From Filobasidium wieringae (Eukaryota; Basidiomycota; Tremellomycetes; Filobasidiales; Filobasidiaceae), in NCBI GenBank assembly GCA_001600055.1, contig BCIV01000010.1, positions 558,001 through 622,000 of the forward strand: a stretch of 64,000 nucleotides of DNA. The letters run 5' to 3'. The position numbers and the translations under genes are program-made. Of this stretch, positions 28,070 through 40,559 are shown piece by piece. A model generated the notes under the pieces. That model saw nothing but the letters and a program-made list of their open reading frames with translations. It was not told the origin of the DNA and ran no database searches. Position 1 is the first letter of the stretch; each line of letters starts with the position of its first letter.

Positions 28070-30883
28070 ATGGCTTCCGCTCTCAGCCTAGGCAAACGAA
28101 TCGACAGGCATGCCTCTGGAAGTCCGGCTATAACATACAGGTCAGCATTAGGGCCCGACACAAACGCTCAAGTTGCAATGAGACTCAGCATGATCCGTAT
28201 TGGATAGACACTTACTGAGCTCCCAATCTATGACCCCCACGTGAGTTAATAATGATACTGTCTAGCTATGTCACACTACAGCCTGACGAACGCACGCATA
28301 TCTAGCAATCCTCTGTACGTACACCATACGTTGCTGTTTTGTAGCATTGGCTAAAAAGCCCTTGAACGTTATATCAGACGTGTAATCGCTCATTGTGATA
28401 TCGATGCAGCGTATGCTCGTGAGCAGCTTCCTATCCGCATTCCGAATGCCAGCTAATTAGATTTCAAAGAATTCGAAATGGTTCGCTTGGGCATACCCAG
28501 GGACCAGCCTGTATGTGTTCAACAATGGACAGGTCTTATTGCAGTCAACTATCCGGCTCGAAAGTTCGGTATCACTAGGCATATGGATGTAAGCGCCTGG
28601 TATGGTTACGCGTACGATGAGTTGGATGCTGACGATGGAGCAGGTCAATGAAGCGAGGAAACGATGTCCTGAGCTCCAAACTGTACATGTTGCAACGTGT
28701 AAGCCCTGAGTCATATCCTCACTTGGTTGGAATGAAATGATTTTACCCGTTCGGACACCAGACCGTGAAGGTGAAACGGAACCAGGCTATTGGGGGGAGG
28801 GTGATCCGAAACATCATAAAGTATGGCAAATATAACGAAATCGACGCGATCCATGCTGATCATCTTGTGTGAATTTATATAGGTCTCATTAGATCCATAT
28901 CGTCGTGAAAGTGCTAAGATCCTCGCAGTGTTCAAACGCATGGTCCCAGAGGGCGAAGTAGGTGAGTGCTTTGGTTGATAAATACGTCTCAACGTTCGCT
29001 GGTATTTATCGTTATTGTCACTACAGAAAAGGCATCGATCGATGAGGCATACCTTGACTTGACAGCTCTAACTATCTCGGAGATCGTTAGACGCCACAAT
29101 CATCTTGCAGGTGTACCACATGATGCTCCTCAGGGCGAGGACACCCCACTTCCACCACCGCCGCCTGTCAATTGGGATCCTGTCAGCAGCATATTTCCGA
29201 TAGGTGGCGAAAATGTATCTGAACAGGGAGGTGAGGTCGAGCAATTTGTTGACTTAATGACAGAGGAGATTGGCTCGTGGCAAGACTATGCCTTGTCAGT
29301 CGGAGCGGAACTCATGGATCGCATACGGAGCGAAGTTAAGCGCGAGCTAGGCTACACTTGTTCTGCTGTAAGCTGAGCCCATGACATTGACTTGTGACAA
29401 TACACTCAAGCTACTCTTATCAGGGGATAGCCCACAACAAGACGTTAGCCAAAGTAAGATGGCCTCACTACGATCGAGTATGATTTGGCTCATCCAAAGC
29501 TGCTCTACAGTTGTGTTCTGCTTGGAAGAAGCCGGATGCACAGGTGATTTTGCTCAGAGGTGCCGAGCCTGGTGGTTCGTCCTGATCAAGACCCGTCGTC
29601 TTCCCCCTCCCTAGACTGTTCTGCGACAAAGTGCTGTTTCTTCATTTCTAAATCCAATGGAATTTACCAAGATCCGGTTTCTGGGAGGCAAATTAGGAGA
29701 AGCAATGGCAAAAGAGTACGACGCTAATACCGTCGAGGACATGCTGTAGGCGAACCCTTACGATGCCAGCTATCAACGCTGATGTACCTGTCATCCAATA
29801 GTAAAGTATCTCTCGAAGAGATGCAGGACAAATTCGGTAATGAGAGTATATGGGTTTTCAACATATTGAGAGGCATCGATTACAATCCTGGTGAGAACTA
29901 ACCTTGGCTTGCGATACATCTGTATTGATCACGCTGCTTGACATAGTAAAAGAACGTACTGCAACCAAGTCAATGCTGGCATCCAAGAACATCACGCCTT
30001 ATATCACCTCACGAGAAGGCGGATACCACTGGTTAGGTATTTTAGCAGGAGAGCTGTTTGTCAGATTACGAGACGCAAGGGACGAAAGTGGAGGATTGTG
30101 GCCCAAGACCATGGTTCTTAGTACGAGGCAAGGTTAGTCCGCTATCATCGGCCTCGTATAGTCTAGTCTAGCACTAAATGCATCAGATATAGTCCGCGAG
30201 ACACCTCGCTCACGCCAGATTGCTTTCCCGTACACTCGCAACCTGAACTCAGAATACATTCTGAAGTATGCACGGCGGGTCTGGGATGAAGTTGCAGAGG
30301 CAATGACAAGGCCGACAAATGTCAAACCAATGAAGATCAATAACGTATGTTAGGTGATGAGCTCATGCATGTGATTGTCACTGACTTCGCCCCACAGCTC
30401 GGGTTGAGCTTTTCAGGGCTTGAAAGATTGGAGAGTGGCCAAAAAGGTATAGAAGGCTTCTTTTCCGCTAAAAGCATCCCTGCGAAGGGCCTGAAGAGAT
30501 ATCGAGAAGGAGACGAACGATCTTCGACAGACCTGGAGGTAGACGAATGTCCGCTAACAATAGGGTCGGAAGGCGTCATCGAACTAGCAGACAGTTCCGA
30601 TGAGGAACTCATGGATCCAGCAGCAAATCGCTTGGCGTCAACATGCCCGATTTGCGCAAAGAAGCTGAAAGTAGATTACGATGATACAAAAACCAATAAG
30701 CAAGCTGCCCAACACAGTCTTGAGACCTTAGTCAAAGAGCACCAAAGCTGGCACACGACCCAGTCTCGCAAGCATGGGGATTTCCGGCGAGCGAATAGAG
30801 AGAAAAGAAAGGCGGAACCGAAGAAATCTGAAGGCATTCGAGCATTCTTCACGCCAGCCAGTAACGGACATTCGAACCGCTAA
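28070..30883 (+). CDS. RAD30: DNA polymerase eta (Y-family translesion polymerase)
   Basis: Polymerase eta copies past UV photoproducts. At least thirteen exons read in phase. Catalytic blocks are RVIAHCDIDAAYAQFE and KASIDEAYLDLTAL, carrying the metal-binding acids. In between lie YPARKFGITRHMD and CPELQTVHVATYREG, and later GIAHNKTLAK, KKPDAQTVL and IRFLGGKLGEAM of the palm/thumb. The little-finger domain holds TYP-like SREGGYHWLG. The tail has a ubiquitin-binding zinc finger pattern (CPICAKKL, then HSLETLVKEHQSWH). It also has two PCNA-binding (PIP-like) motifs, KGIEGFFSAK and EGIRAFFTP. The favoured start is the ATG at 28070, with exon 28070-28140 spliced to 28282. An ATG at 28268 is an alternative that gives a shorter N-terminus. 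Confidence 0.9.
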
Positions 30884-31113
30884 GCAATTGAGCTCTAGAC
30901 GACCTATTACTATTACGACTTTGTCACCGCCGATTAACGATATCTGATTCTGAAACACGTTGTATGACCTGTCCTGTGACGCTGCTATGACCTAAATAGA
31001 TACTTACGGGCTGTTGCTGAGCAGGCGCGGCCTCTTTCGATGTCTAAAGACGTTTCTGTTTTGCTTTTTGAGGAAAGTTTGAACTCCGGGTTGATCTCCA
31101 TGGTCGCCACGTC

Positions 31114-33060
31114 TTACACACTCACAGATGCGACTGATGTAGAGCCAGGCGGCACTGCGCTCGCCACGCTTATCCCGAAATCGTCATTACTGTGTTCCAC
31201 AATATCGTTGGTAATGTCTGTATCCCTCTCATACCCATCGCTGGTAACCGAAGATGAGACTGAAATACGACGTTTCTTGACTTGACTGAGCGGTTGAGGA
31301 GGAGTATCGTCCGCGGGATGGGGGTCCGCTTCTGCTGCAAGGTTATATGGTGGGCCCAGGCTGATATGTGCTCGAACCACGGACTCTGTCAGATGTGGGA
31401 GGGTATCCATGATGGTCTGCTGAACTGCGCTCTTCAACGTTTCCACCTCACAAGTATATCTATCGGTCAGTCGGTCCACCATCCTTTGCTCCATTTCAGC
31501 CATTTTCGTCTCAAGAATAGTCTCCGCCTTGGATGATAACTCTTGTTCGATCCGATTGTTGTTTATGGAAACGTTCCTTTTGACAGATTCTTCTAACCGA
31601 GAAGGAAGCTCTCTCAAGCTCTCATCTTGCTTCGTAGCAGTCCTGCTCTGGGTCTCGGTCGCCTTCAACGCTACTTTCATATACTGCTCTTGTAGTTTTG
31701 TGCAGTGAGACTGTTGTTGCATCATCTGCGACATCGCTTGATTGAGACCGGAGAGAGCTACTGGTAACTGGCTTATTGGAGCAAGAATCGTGATCAGGTG
31801 TGTAACGAGTGGTTGAATTTGCTGCGAAACGGCCATGGTCAACTCGGAAATCTAGCTCGAGCACTTTATGAAACGCTGACCTTGAGTGCTTCCGCGTTGC
31901 TGGGCCCGCTTCCAGAACCCCTCTGCATCAAATCGATCCCTTGCCCAAATTTCCTCGATGCTAATCGTACCTGTTCGCCCAGGTCCTCTCCTATATGAGA
32001 AAGTAATGGTCTCAAGCGGTCGTCGACCGCTTTGGGGATCGTCTCCATGTTAGGCAGTACTTAGTCGATTGTCAGCTTGCGTCAGATGAGAACTTGGCTA
32101 ATGACTTACTCTGGCCCTGTAGCTCACGTATCAGATCTCCTCTTGTTAAACAATCATCTCTCTTACTCAACGTTTCTACTTCTTGCGAAAGTGCGTGCAA
32201 CTGTTGAGTCAGGGTACCGACATGCTGAGTCAAAGCTATCGGGATGAACATCAATGTCGCGACGACGAGTGAGTTTGCCAAGTGGTACGTACTAGCTATG
32301 CTTCCTCGAAGCGACATAAAACCCATCATGTGAACAGGATCTGCCTTGGATGCGATGGTGTTGTCTGCGATTTGTGTGGCACTACGGCCAGGTTTGGACG
32401 CGGACGGGATTAGATTTGGTGCCATGTCGAGTTGCACTCTGTGCATTTCGTCAGGCATGATGATGAGATGGGCTAGCCTATACTGAAGGTAGTATGCGTA
32501 TTGTACCAATAGGAATGCGGTGGAGAGAACTCTGTTTTCTGGTTTACTAGGCTCTAGAGAATCAGCTATCTCCTTCGAGTCAGCAATTAGCGGAACCAAA
32601 AAGTGAAACACTTCCAGTCCGTGCAGTCCCGAACGGAAACAGGCCGATGGTACAGTAGCGAATGCCAACAACTAAGCATCAAGATCTTATGAGAAGATCC
32701 GCTCGATTGTGTTTGGTTCGTGTAATGAGATTGTGCAGAAGATCGACATAACGAGGCGCAAAAAGGGAAGCTCCGATGTGCGGTTCGATCTCATGACGGG
32801 TGGCAGGCAAAAAAGAACTTGCAGTCCATTCCTTTCCGTGCACACATCCCATCGAGCTAACTCGAAAATACAACCGACAGCAGTTGAAATTACAACTATA
32901 AAATGACACTACGCTGCCTCGGCTTACCGTCGAAACTCGCGGTTTCAAGAGTAGATCGTGTATGATGGGAAAATCATCAACATGGGCCTACCACAACCAG
33001 TCTTTTTATGGTAAGTATGCTCTAGCTATGCGCATGGTCTTACCTCATCTGCAAATGAAG
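31114..33060 (-). CDS. Unknown coiled-coil protein
   Basis: Family not recognised. On the minus strand several exons can be seen: an upstream part near 33060 (HLISRLLFLCERKEASFADE), DDFPIIHDLLLKPRVST, and RYVDLLHNLITRTKHNRADLL. A long helical piece follows at 32671-32090 (LAFATVPSACFRSGLHGLEVF to LTRGDLIRELQGQ), then MQRGSG, and a long coiled coil at 31842-31114 (MMQQQSHCTKLQEQYMKVALK, ELSSKAETILETKMAEMEQRM). The last exon ends with a Ser-rich, acidic region that includes KKRRISV, a possible nuclear localisation signal. The stop at 31114 is taken from the last open frame, and a GTGAGT near the end could extend it. The start is not fixed. A nuclear structural or meiotic role is possible but unsupported. 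Confidence 0.5.
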
Positions 33061-33180
33061 CTTCTTTCCGCTCACAGAGGAACAGCAAACGGGATATCAA
33101 GTGGTTGAAACATTTGAGTAACTAACGTACAAAGAACTGAAACACAACTGTGCAACAAGCAATGTTGGTATATACCCCGC

Positions 33181-36100
33181 TTAGATCTTGCTGATTCCTT
33201 CCATTTCCACGTCGATGTCCGCACCGTGAGGTCGGTGCGCCCTCTTCGCGACTGCCTTTCCACTCAGCAACTTCTGTCTGACTTTGTCCTTCCCAAATTG
33301 TAGGTTTCGCATGAATGTGTTCTGCATCAAGCCCTTCTGCTGTCTACTTAGCATCCGATTGTGCTCCACCCATTTCCCAAATGCTGATGTGGGTTCTTCA
33401 TAGTCATCAGCATCGGAAAGTTCACGATGTGCAATCTCAGCGTCCTCATGCTGACCAGCTTCTTGTGTATCATCGGCTTGACTGTCAAACTCGTTATCGG
33501 AAGAGCCGGGGTCGCTAACGGTACTCTCGCTGTCAAGACCGTCGTCGTTCGCAAGTTCAGGTCCATCCCCTTGCCACAAATGAGCTATCTGTTTACCCCT
33601 CTGCTTAGCCCCCCGGACCTCTTCTCTCCCACCGACATCTTCCGCATTCTGCCAAGCTTGATAGACGTGTAGCATTCGCGGATCCCTCTTTGTCAGCTTC
33701 CTGTGAGCATGGCTTATTCCCGAATACAAGTTGAACGCAACATGAAGCATAGGCCTTCCATGATGGGGATCAGTTTCTTCACGTTGGAGAGCAGCCGTTC
33801 GATCCAAGGCCAAATCACAAGCCTCGTTGATACTCGAGGTCTCGTAAATTGGTATCATCCGATCATACGCAGAATTATCCCTCACGTCCTGTAACCTCAA
33901 ACAGGCAAGACCGAGATGTGAATCTTTCTTGAGCTTCCCACCGCGTTGGGAGAAGCGGAAGACCAAGAAGCAAGAATGTCGGTATTCTACAGCCAGCACT
34001 TTGCTATGCTTGCGGTCCTCAAGCTTCCAATCCAGTACATCCGGTCGCAAACTGGGAGTGGATGACCTCTCTGTGAGGCTTCGAGTCGACCCAACAGATC
34101 TCCTGGATGATATCGACAGACGAGCAGGGGCAGGGACCTCGCCAGGGGTTTCCTCATAAGGGATCCGACGGGTTTCTGAATCCGTCTGGATCTCAACTTG
34201 TAATTTGTTACTCGTCCAGCCAGGGGGCCGTTGGAGTGACAACCGATTCAATCGGATGGTCGCTACTTCGTAACTGCTGATACCAAATGGTAGTTTGGCA
34301 TCTACCGCCTTGAAGAGCAAAGACACGCGTATCAAGCCATGACCGACTCCTCCCACAAGCGGGTACGATCGTGTGATTTGACTGCCTTTATCGAAAGCGT
34401 GCGAGAGTTCGATAGATGTCAGTCCGAGAATTGGATCTAGTACCGGGAAAGCTGATGGTTTAGCGAACATGTAACCGATAACCCAAGTATGACTCACCAT
34501 GTTCCCGGTCTCGCTCATTTCGCACGACTACCACCAGTCGCGCCTTTGTCCAGTCTCGGATAAATCGTTCGCCGGTCGCATTCCAGTATGGGGCAAGACT
34601 GAGCTGCTTTGTTCTCGTACGATAGACTAGTTTTCCGTTTAGGATGACTTCAGCATAGGGACTGGGAGGTTTCCCTTCCCAAGGCTGTGGATCCACATCC
34701 AGTGCTGCAAGAGGCGCGACGTGAGAGAAGAAGCGATGAGCGTACAAACCACCACGTACCTGGTTTCCCACCAGCGGCGCTGGAACCCTTCTTGCTCGAC
34801 TGAGATCCAAATGTTCCACTGTTGTGCTTTAATTCAACGTCCATACCTTGCAGTACACCAAAATGTAGGATTCCGCTGCGCCTTTCCAGAGATGGTTTGA
34901 GGCTGGCCTCCCTTGATTCTCTGGCTCGTTCTCCGGTGAGCCAAGCTATGCTTTCCATCCTCCGCTTCCGTCTTTCAGCTTCCCACGGAAGAGGCTCTGG
35001 TTTCATTCGGCCCATCATGGCATATATAAGGCCGGGAACTTGTGCACCTCCCCCCCGGCCAGTACCGATATCATCCTCGCCATGGGATTCCTTTTGCCAT
35101 TCTTTTGCACCGATTTCTTTCTTGGCATCGCTGTCTTGTGGCATCTTCCACAACGGATAGAAGGCATGAGCCCATAACATACAACCCTCCGCTGGCATAC
35201 CATTCCTTGTGGGTACGAGGTTCGTTTCTTCCTCCAGAAGCTGATCTCGCTTAGGTCGATGGTTGCCCCTTTCGAGCAGATCGGCAAGATCCTCATCGAC
35301 CATTCCAATGGCATCGTCTGCAGAAAAACGATCACTGTGACAGGAGTTGTGTAAGCTGCAGTCTACATCGGCTCAGGAATTCAGCCTTGTGTTTTACGTA
35401 CGAATCATATACGACAATACGTAGTCTTTCGCCTGTTCATGTATTATAATCAGACCAGACCAATATGGGACTGGGGAAACGGTACCTACCAGACTCGATA
35501 GCATCCGGAGTGACCAAGACTAGATTATGGAGCCGTGCGATCAGTCACTTGCCTTGACGGGGCCTTCTTCCGGTTCAAAGATACATACTGTAAGCGTCTT
35601 CTTCCCAACGAGGATCAAGTGTATCAACGATGGTCCGTGTTGCGAACATGGGTTTGCTGAACTTGGAAAACGAAACAGTAGCATACGGATCTGATGATCC
35701 AAAGGCGTCCGCCGACGCGAGCTTCCTGGCGCGATGCAATCGAATATGAAGCACGCCGATGGCGTCAGTTCGTAGAGCGGCTTCTTGCCCCATCAGCAGA
35801 CGCTGTAACGAAACCTAAGCCTTCTGTTCGGTACTCAGTGAGAGTCAATACTCACATCGACATCTAAACGATAGCTTTGAGGTCGTACAAAGCCTCCCGC
35901 GACTTCCAGGATAGATCGCTCGACTGTCGTGGAAACACTCTCTCAGTGCTGACCAATTGTATGTCTTCCTTGGAACTCACTAAATGGCTTGATAAAGGGT
36001 AGACCCATAAAGTCCAGACTGATGTCTTTGATCGGTTTTGCAGCGAAATCAAACTCCGGTAATTTGGGCAGGGATATAGCTGCCGATCGAACAAAGGGAA

Positions 36101-38008
36101 CATCTGGACATAAAAGCAAACGAACATGCATCTGCAGAAACACCGGATTAGACAGCACAGTTTGCGTGACATGATGGTATTCAACTCACAGTACCAGTGA
36201 TTTTGAGCATCTCCACCCAAATAGCTACAAGAGTGCACCAGTAATTAAGTGAACGAAGATATACAAGCGGATATGTATAAGACTCACGAACTTCTGTTCC
36301 GCCCACGCCTTTAAGTCCAATTCCGAAGTACGCCAGAAAGTGTAAATCCCAGCCGTTCCGATTTTTGCGACCATCATAACTGAAGTCGACGGCAAAATTC
36401 ACATATTCTCCACCATCTCCCTTGTCTTCACCGTCTTCGTCCTGCTCCTCGCCTCTAACGGTTGTGCCTTCACTGAATCCTGAATGACCGACAGCTGACT
36501 GAGCCTGGTCACTTCGGGCCATAGATTGTCCGTCTGAAGTGCCGACACCTTGGCCTCGTCGACCGCCAATTCTTCGCAAGATCTTGTCTCGTTTCCTCCT
36601 CTGATCGCTCTCCAATGCACGAGTTTTGAGGTCTGCAGCTTTCCCTTCGGACCGCTTCGCAACTCTGGCATTCTCTTCTGTGTCTTTGGATTTCCCGGGC
36701 AGTATCTTCTGGCGAAGAGTTCCAGCAGTAGTAGCTAGAATTCCATCCTTATTGGAAGGTGCTGAAGGTGCTTCGCTCAGATTGTCGAACCACTGATTGT
36801 AAGGCAACGGATAGATCAGGCCAAGTGAGGCATAGAAGAGTCGCACATCTTGGTACAAACCTCTTCGTCCGACATCGGTCTCATGGATTCTATCCTGACG
36901 GGTTCCTCGCCAAGAGACGGGGATACCAATCGCACAGAAGACTAGGAACAAGAAAGTCATTTTCTCGGACGATGAGAAGCAATCAGTAATCGCTTACGAT
37001 GACCGGTGGAACTTGTGTAAGCAGTGCATCTTCCAGTAAATCGATGAACGGCGTCAGGAGGTCCGTCGTTATCAACGGAAACAGAGCCTTCAAGACGTGA
37101 TTCCTGACGACCGATATAGCAAGGGTTAAGACCAGTATGTTCTTAAACAGGGCACGCACTCACATCCACTCGACCGATTCTTCCTTGTGTCGCTCCCCTT
37201 GCCACGAAGTTCTCAAGCCTTTGACTTTCTCTCGATCCACTTCAGGCCCGTATTCTCCTCTTTTAATCATCTTCCTCTTCCAATCTGCCCAGATATACCA
37301 GGTCCCGACGAAGCTTCCGCATAACACGATGAAGTTGATGCGTATATACGCCAGAAACAAGGGGATGGAAAGAAGTAGTAGGAGAGGCAGAGGTGGAACA
37401 GGGAGAGGGATATATGGATCTTGCGGTTCTATGGGAGGCCTGGTTCGAGGATGGTGTTCAGACCTCGTGCCACCTAGCGTTCGACTTGTTAGAGGGGGAG
37501 CAGTGTTAGGGATGGGGTCTCGAGTTGCGCTGAGAGGGATTGGTCCATCTTTCTGCTCAAGCCTTCCTATCTTCCCAGTATCAACCGGTAACGAAGGGAG
37601 TTCAACATGCAAAGCTTCTTCTTCTTGAGCAGGCTGAAGAGAAGATCCTTCGACAGCGGATTTACTAGACGACGTCCCGGCAGAAGATCCGATAGTGGAT
37701 GAGAAGGGTGTGCTGTACGGTTCTGCGGCACTCGTTCCAGGCGCCTCCTGCTCCGGTTGTGTCTGCCTCCTTTCCACAGCCTCGACTTGTGAAGCCTGCG
37801 TGATCGTGGAAGGGATCGCTCGGATAATTGGCCCATTCTGGATGTAAGTACTGGTCGAATAATCGGCAGTCTCCTGCCCTATCGAGACTTTTTCTCTACT
37901 TGTACTTGCCCGAGGAGGAAGAGGCGGAGGGTGTAAGAGAGGAAGTGGAGGTGCGAGTTCATTTGACCCCTCAACGGGTTTGCGAGGCGGTAAAGCCGGA
38001 GGATTCAT
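33181..38008 (-). CDS. Tricalbin/extended-synaptotagmin-like SMP and C2 domain protein
   Basis: Proteins of this type tether the ER to the plasma membrane and move lipids between them. The ATG at 38008 opens a Pro-rich cytosolic leader. A hydrophobic hairpin follows (LPLLLLLSIPLFLAYIRINF, then IVLCGSFVGTWYIWADW). The SMP domain begins ESVEWMNHVLKALFPLI and includes PPVISSVRLVSPSLGEEPVR, RPMSDEEWF, YVNFAVDFSYDGRKNRNGWD and HVRLLLCPDVPFVRSAAI. An acidic/basic linker splits it. A C2 domain follows (GVLHIRLHRARKLASADAFG, SDPYATVSFSKFSKPMFATR, LDPRWEEDAY), then a second C2-like unit near 34400-34700. The last exon carries an Asp/Glu-rich tail. The SMP insert between its halves is long. Domain order is clear; full splice structure was only partly worked out. 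Confidence 0.82.
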
Positions 38009-38528
38009 GTCGTGATCGAAATAGGAGGATTCGCAGATGGAATACAGAACGCAAGCCAGATATATCACTTAGGCAGCTGACGGGAGATGCCTCTGATGCA
38101 GTGCTCGAGGAAATTCGCGGTCCGTCGGCTAGGCCCGCGATGGATTGGCGGATGTGGAAGCCATGTGTTTGCAAGTTGGTTGTGCGGTGATATCAGAGGA
38201 TGGTATGTGAGTGTCTAGGTTGGAGCAGGATGCGGCGCCGTTGAAGAGGAAGGATGATGTCGAGGATGATGATGGTGAAACGGACAAAGGAGTCGAAAGC
38301 AAAGATCAGAACTACATTTTGGTAGAAGATCGAATGAACAAGTTCAAGATCAGCTTCCGCCAATCCGGCATCGTTCCGGCACTGCTCTCGGGACGTCATT
38401 TTACGGCATGTACCACCGATATCTGAAGATTCATAGGATATTGCACAGGGTATGATCTATACAACCGATTGGAAATGCAGTCTCGTGGCGTTGTACAGAA
38501 ACGAAGACGATTGGTAGATGAATCAAGC
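38009..38528. other. Intergenic between tricalbin-like and CSN5 genes
   Basis: Both neighbours are on the minus strand, so this 520-base stretch should hold the tricalbin-like promoter and the CSN5 3' UTR. A short plus-strand open frame at 38211-38426 has no recognisable domain and is not supported as a gene. Confidence 0.4.
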
Positions 38529-40150
38529 CTAGATCGCTCTCTCAGGCACAATGGGGTCGTCCCTAGAAGTTACAGCAAGCTCAGAGTTGAATAATCGATC
38601 CTTGAGGATCTGCGAGATGATCCCGTGCTGAGATTCAGCCGTAATCCTCATGCTAGAAGATAATCGGTCAGCTCAAGCCTAGACCAGCAATCAGAATCAT
38701 CTCACCTGTCTCTAGCTGTCCTTTGCATCTGTGATTCTTTCACTTCCCATTTGACATTCCTGATCAAACCTTCCTTGTCGTCTTTGACCTCCTTGCCCTT
38801 ACCTTTACTTCTAGTGTTTTTTCCCGCATCAGGCTCCTCTCGATTGATTTCCTTCCTCTTCACCTGCTGAACTTCTTCACGACCTCTTCCGATCTTGTTC
38901 TGAATCTGTGACAGCTTTGCGTTCAAGTCTTTCACTTGCGACAAAGTATAATCACGGGACTGTCGGATAATGGACACCGCTTAGTGACCTCACTCGACCC
39001 TCCAGATTTATTCCATCTATTCTTACGGTAATGATCTGACTCTGACTCAAAGTGTTGACCCAGTACTTGTTCCACAACAAGTCCAATAATTGAGTGTCCA
39101 AGCTGGACTTGAAGACGGATACTTTCAACTGGTAGTACGAATTGGCGTGCACTCCGAAATCTTCAATCTTATCGAGCGGGATCGATTGGTACTCTGATGC
39201 TGTAGCATTGGAAGGAGTGTAGCCCTGTTAAGTGTTCTGTCAGCCTCGTACTTTGAAAACAGACAAAGTTTCCAAAATACCTCAGGATAGGTCCTGAATG
39301 CTCCGATCTCCACTTTCCCGGCAGATACAGTCCTGTTGGGGTCGATCTGTCGGCCCTGGTCAGTCAGTCTGCTTCGTTCAGATGTGGCTTCCTGAAGGTA
39401 CTCACGACAACGGCGAGATAGGGATCGTTGAATGCCTGATTGGAAGATTGAGTATTGACATCGATCCCAGATAACCAACATCCATAACCAGGATGACTAT
39501 CATTCGGCACGTCAGCTCGATTATCGAGACCTATCGTTCTATGCGGAACGCACCTATGGTACCAACCAACGACCAACTCGTTCTTTCCAACCTCTTCATT
39601 TCCTTCTTTGTAAGTCACCATATATTCGGTCGCTGCATCCCCAGCATTGACTCGCGTCTCGGTCCCTTGTACGGGGAGGGCAAAAGTATCCATAACAATG
39701 AAAGCTCGATCCTTTATCTTTCCCGTCATCACTCCCATGATCTCGTATTGTCCTCCCGAGCGTGCGTGAATGACCTGTGATGACAGAATAAGCAGATAAG
39801 AATGAGGATCGGTATTTGCCGGGAAATATATCATGCTTACCATCTTGATCAAGGCGACAGCCGAAATCTTGACCTCCTTGAAGTAGGACGGACTGATCAA
39901 AGAGGATGGCATCAGTGCGCGATCGTATTCACATAAAAGGTGAGCGGCAGGTTACCTACTCTTTTTTCCATGGTTCCTCGTTAACAAGCCTCATCTGCTC
40001 GGCTCTATCGTATTTGAACAGTTCATCGCTAGAAGAAAGAGTCTTTCCCGAGGAGGCCGATCAGCTCATTTGGTTCGTTAAAACGGGATGAGCGAGGTGA
40101 TTCACCTGCACGTCGTTATTAATCTCGAACGTCTTCTTGGCGACGTCCAT
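38529..40150 (-). CDS. CSN5: COP9 signalosome subunit 5, JAMM deneddylase
   Basis: CSN5 removes NEDD8/Rub1 from cullins. The ATG at 40150 starts [15 protein letters not shown]. Next come [36 protein letters not shown] and [20 protein letters not shown]. The zinc site [16 protein letters not shown] is complete once a 60-base intron between WYH and HPG is removed, and the upstream catalytic Glu is in YEIMGVM. The CSN5-specific block follows: [68 protein letters not shown]. The C-terminal half has a Lys/Glu-rich insert before [14 protein letters not shown] and [13 protein letters not shown]. The active site is intact, so this is CSN5 and not an inactive MPN paralogue. Confidence 0.94.
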
Positions 40151-40559
40151 ATTTCGGTTCGGTTCGTAGGAACTACTGAATAACTTGATCTCGAGACACA
40201 ATGCTGTTGGATGACTGTCAGAGCTGTATCTATGGAGCGTTCCTTCAATGTAAGTGTATAAGTGTACACAGCTGCTACGATTGTGATAACAACCTTCGAC
40301 GCCTCCACATTTCCCCAGAGTTACTCGTCATCTCGTTTCACGAGAAGGAACCATCTAAGAAGCGCGACTCGCGCTTGCGTTTTCAGGTAAGGGGATCATC
40401 AAGGTTGGCGAGATGTCGTAGACTTCGTCAATAGGCAAGGTAATCGTACATACCAGGCTACTGGCAGTGAATATAAATACAATCAAGACCAAACGAATCG
40501 GGGGCAAACTCTCCATCTGAAAGACTTTAAACAACAACTCTAGCTAGCTCACAGCCGAA
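40151..40559. other. Divergent promoter of CSN5 and TMA46
   Basis: These 409 bases lie between two start codons. No clear TATA box or repeat was seen. Confidence 0.4.

Noticed and set aside
38211..38426. Small plus-strand gene with an acidic product
   Set aside because: It lies in the promoter of the tricalbin-like gene, has no splice structure or domain, and is short enough to occur by chance.
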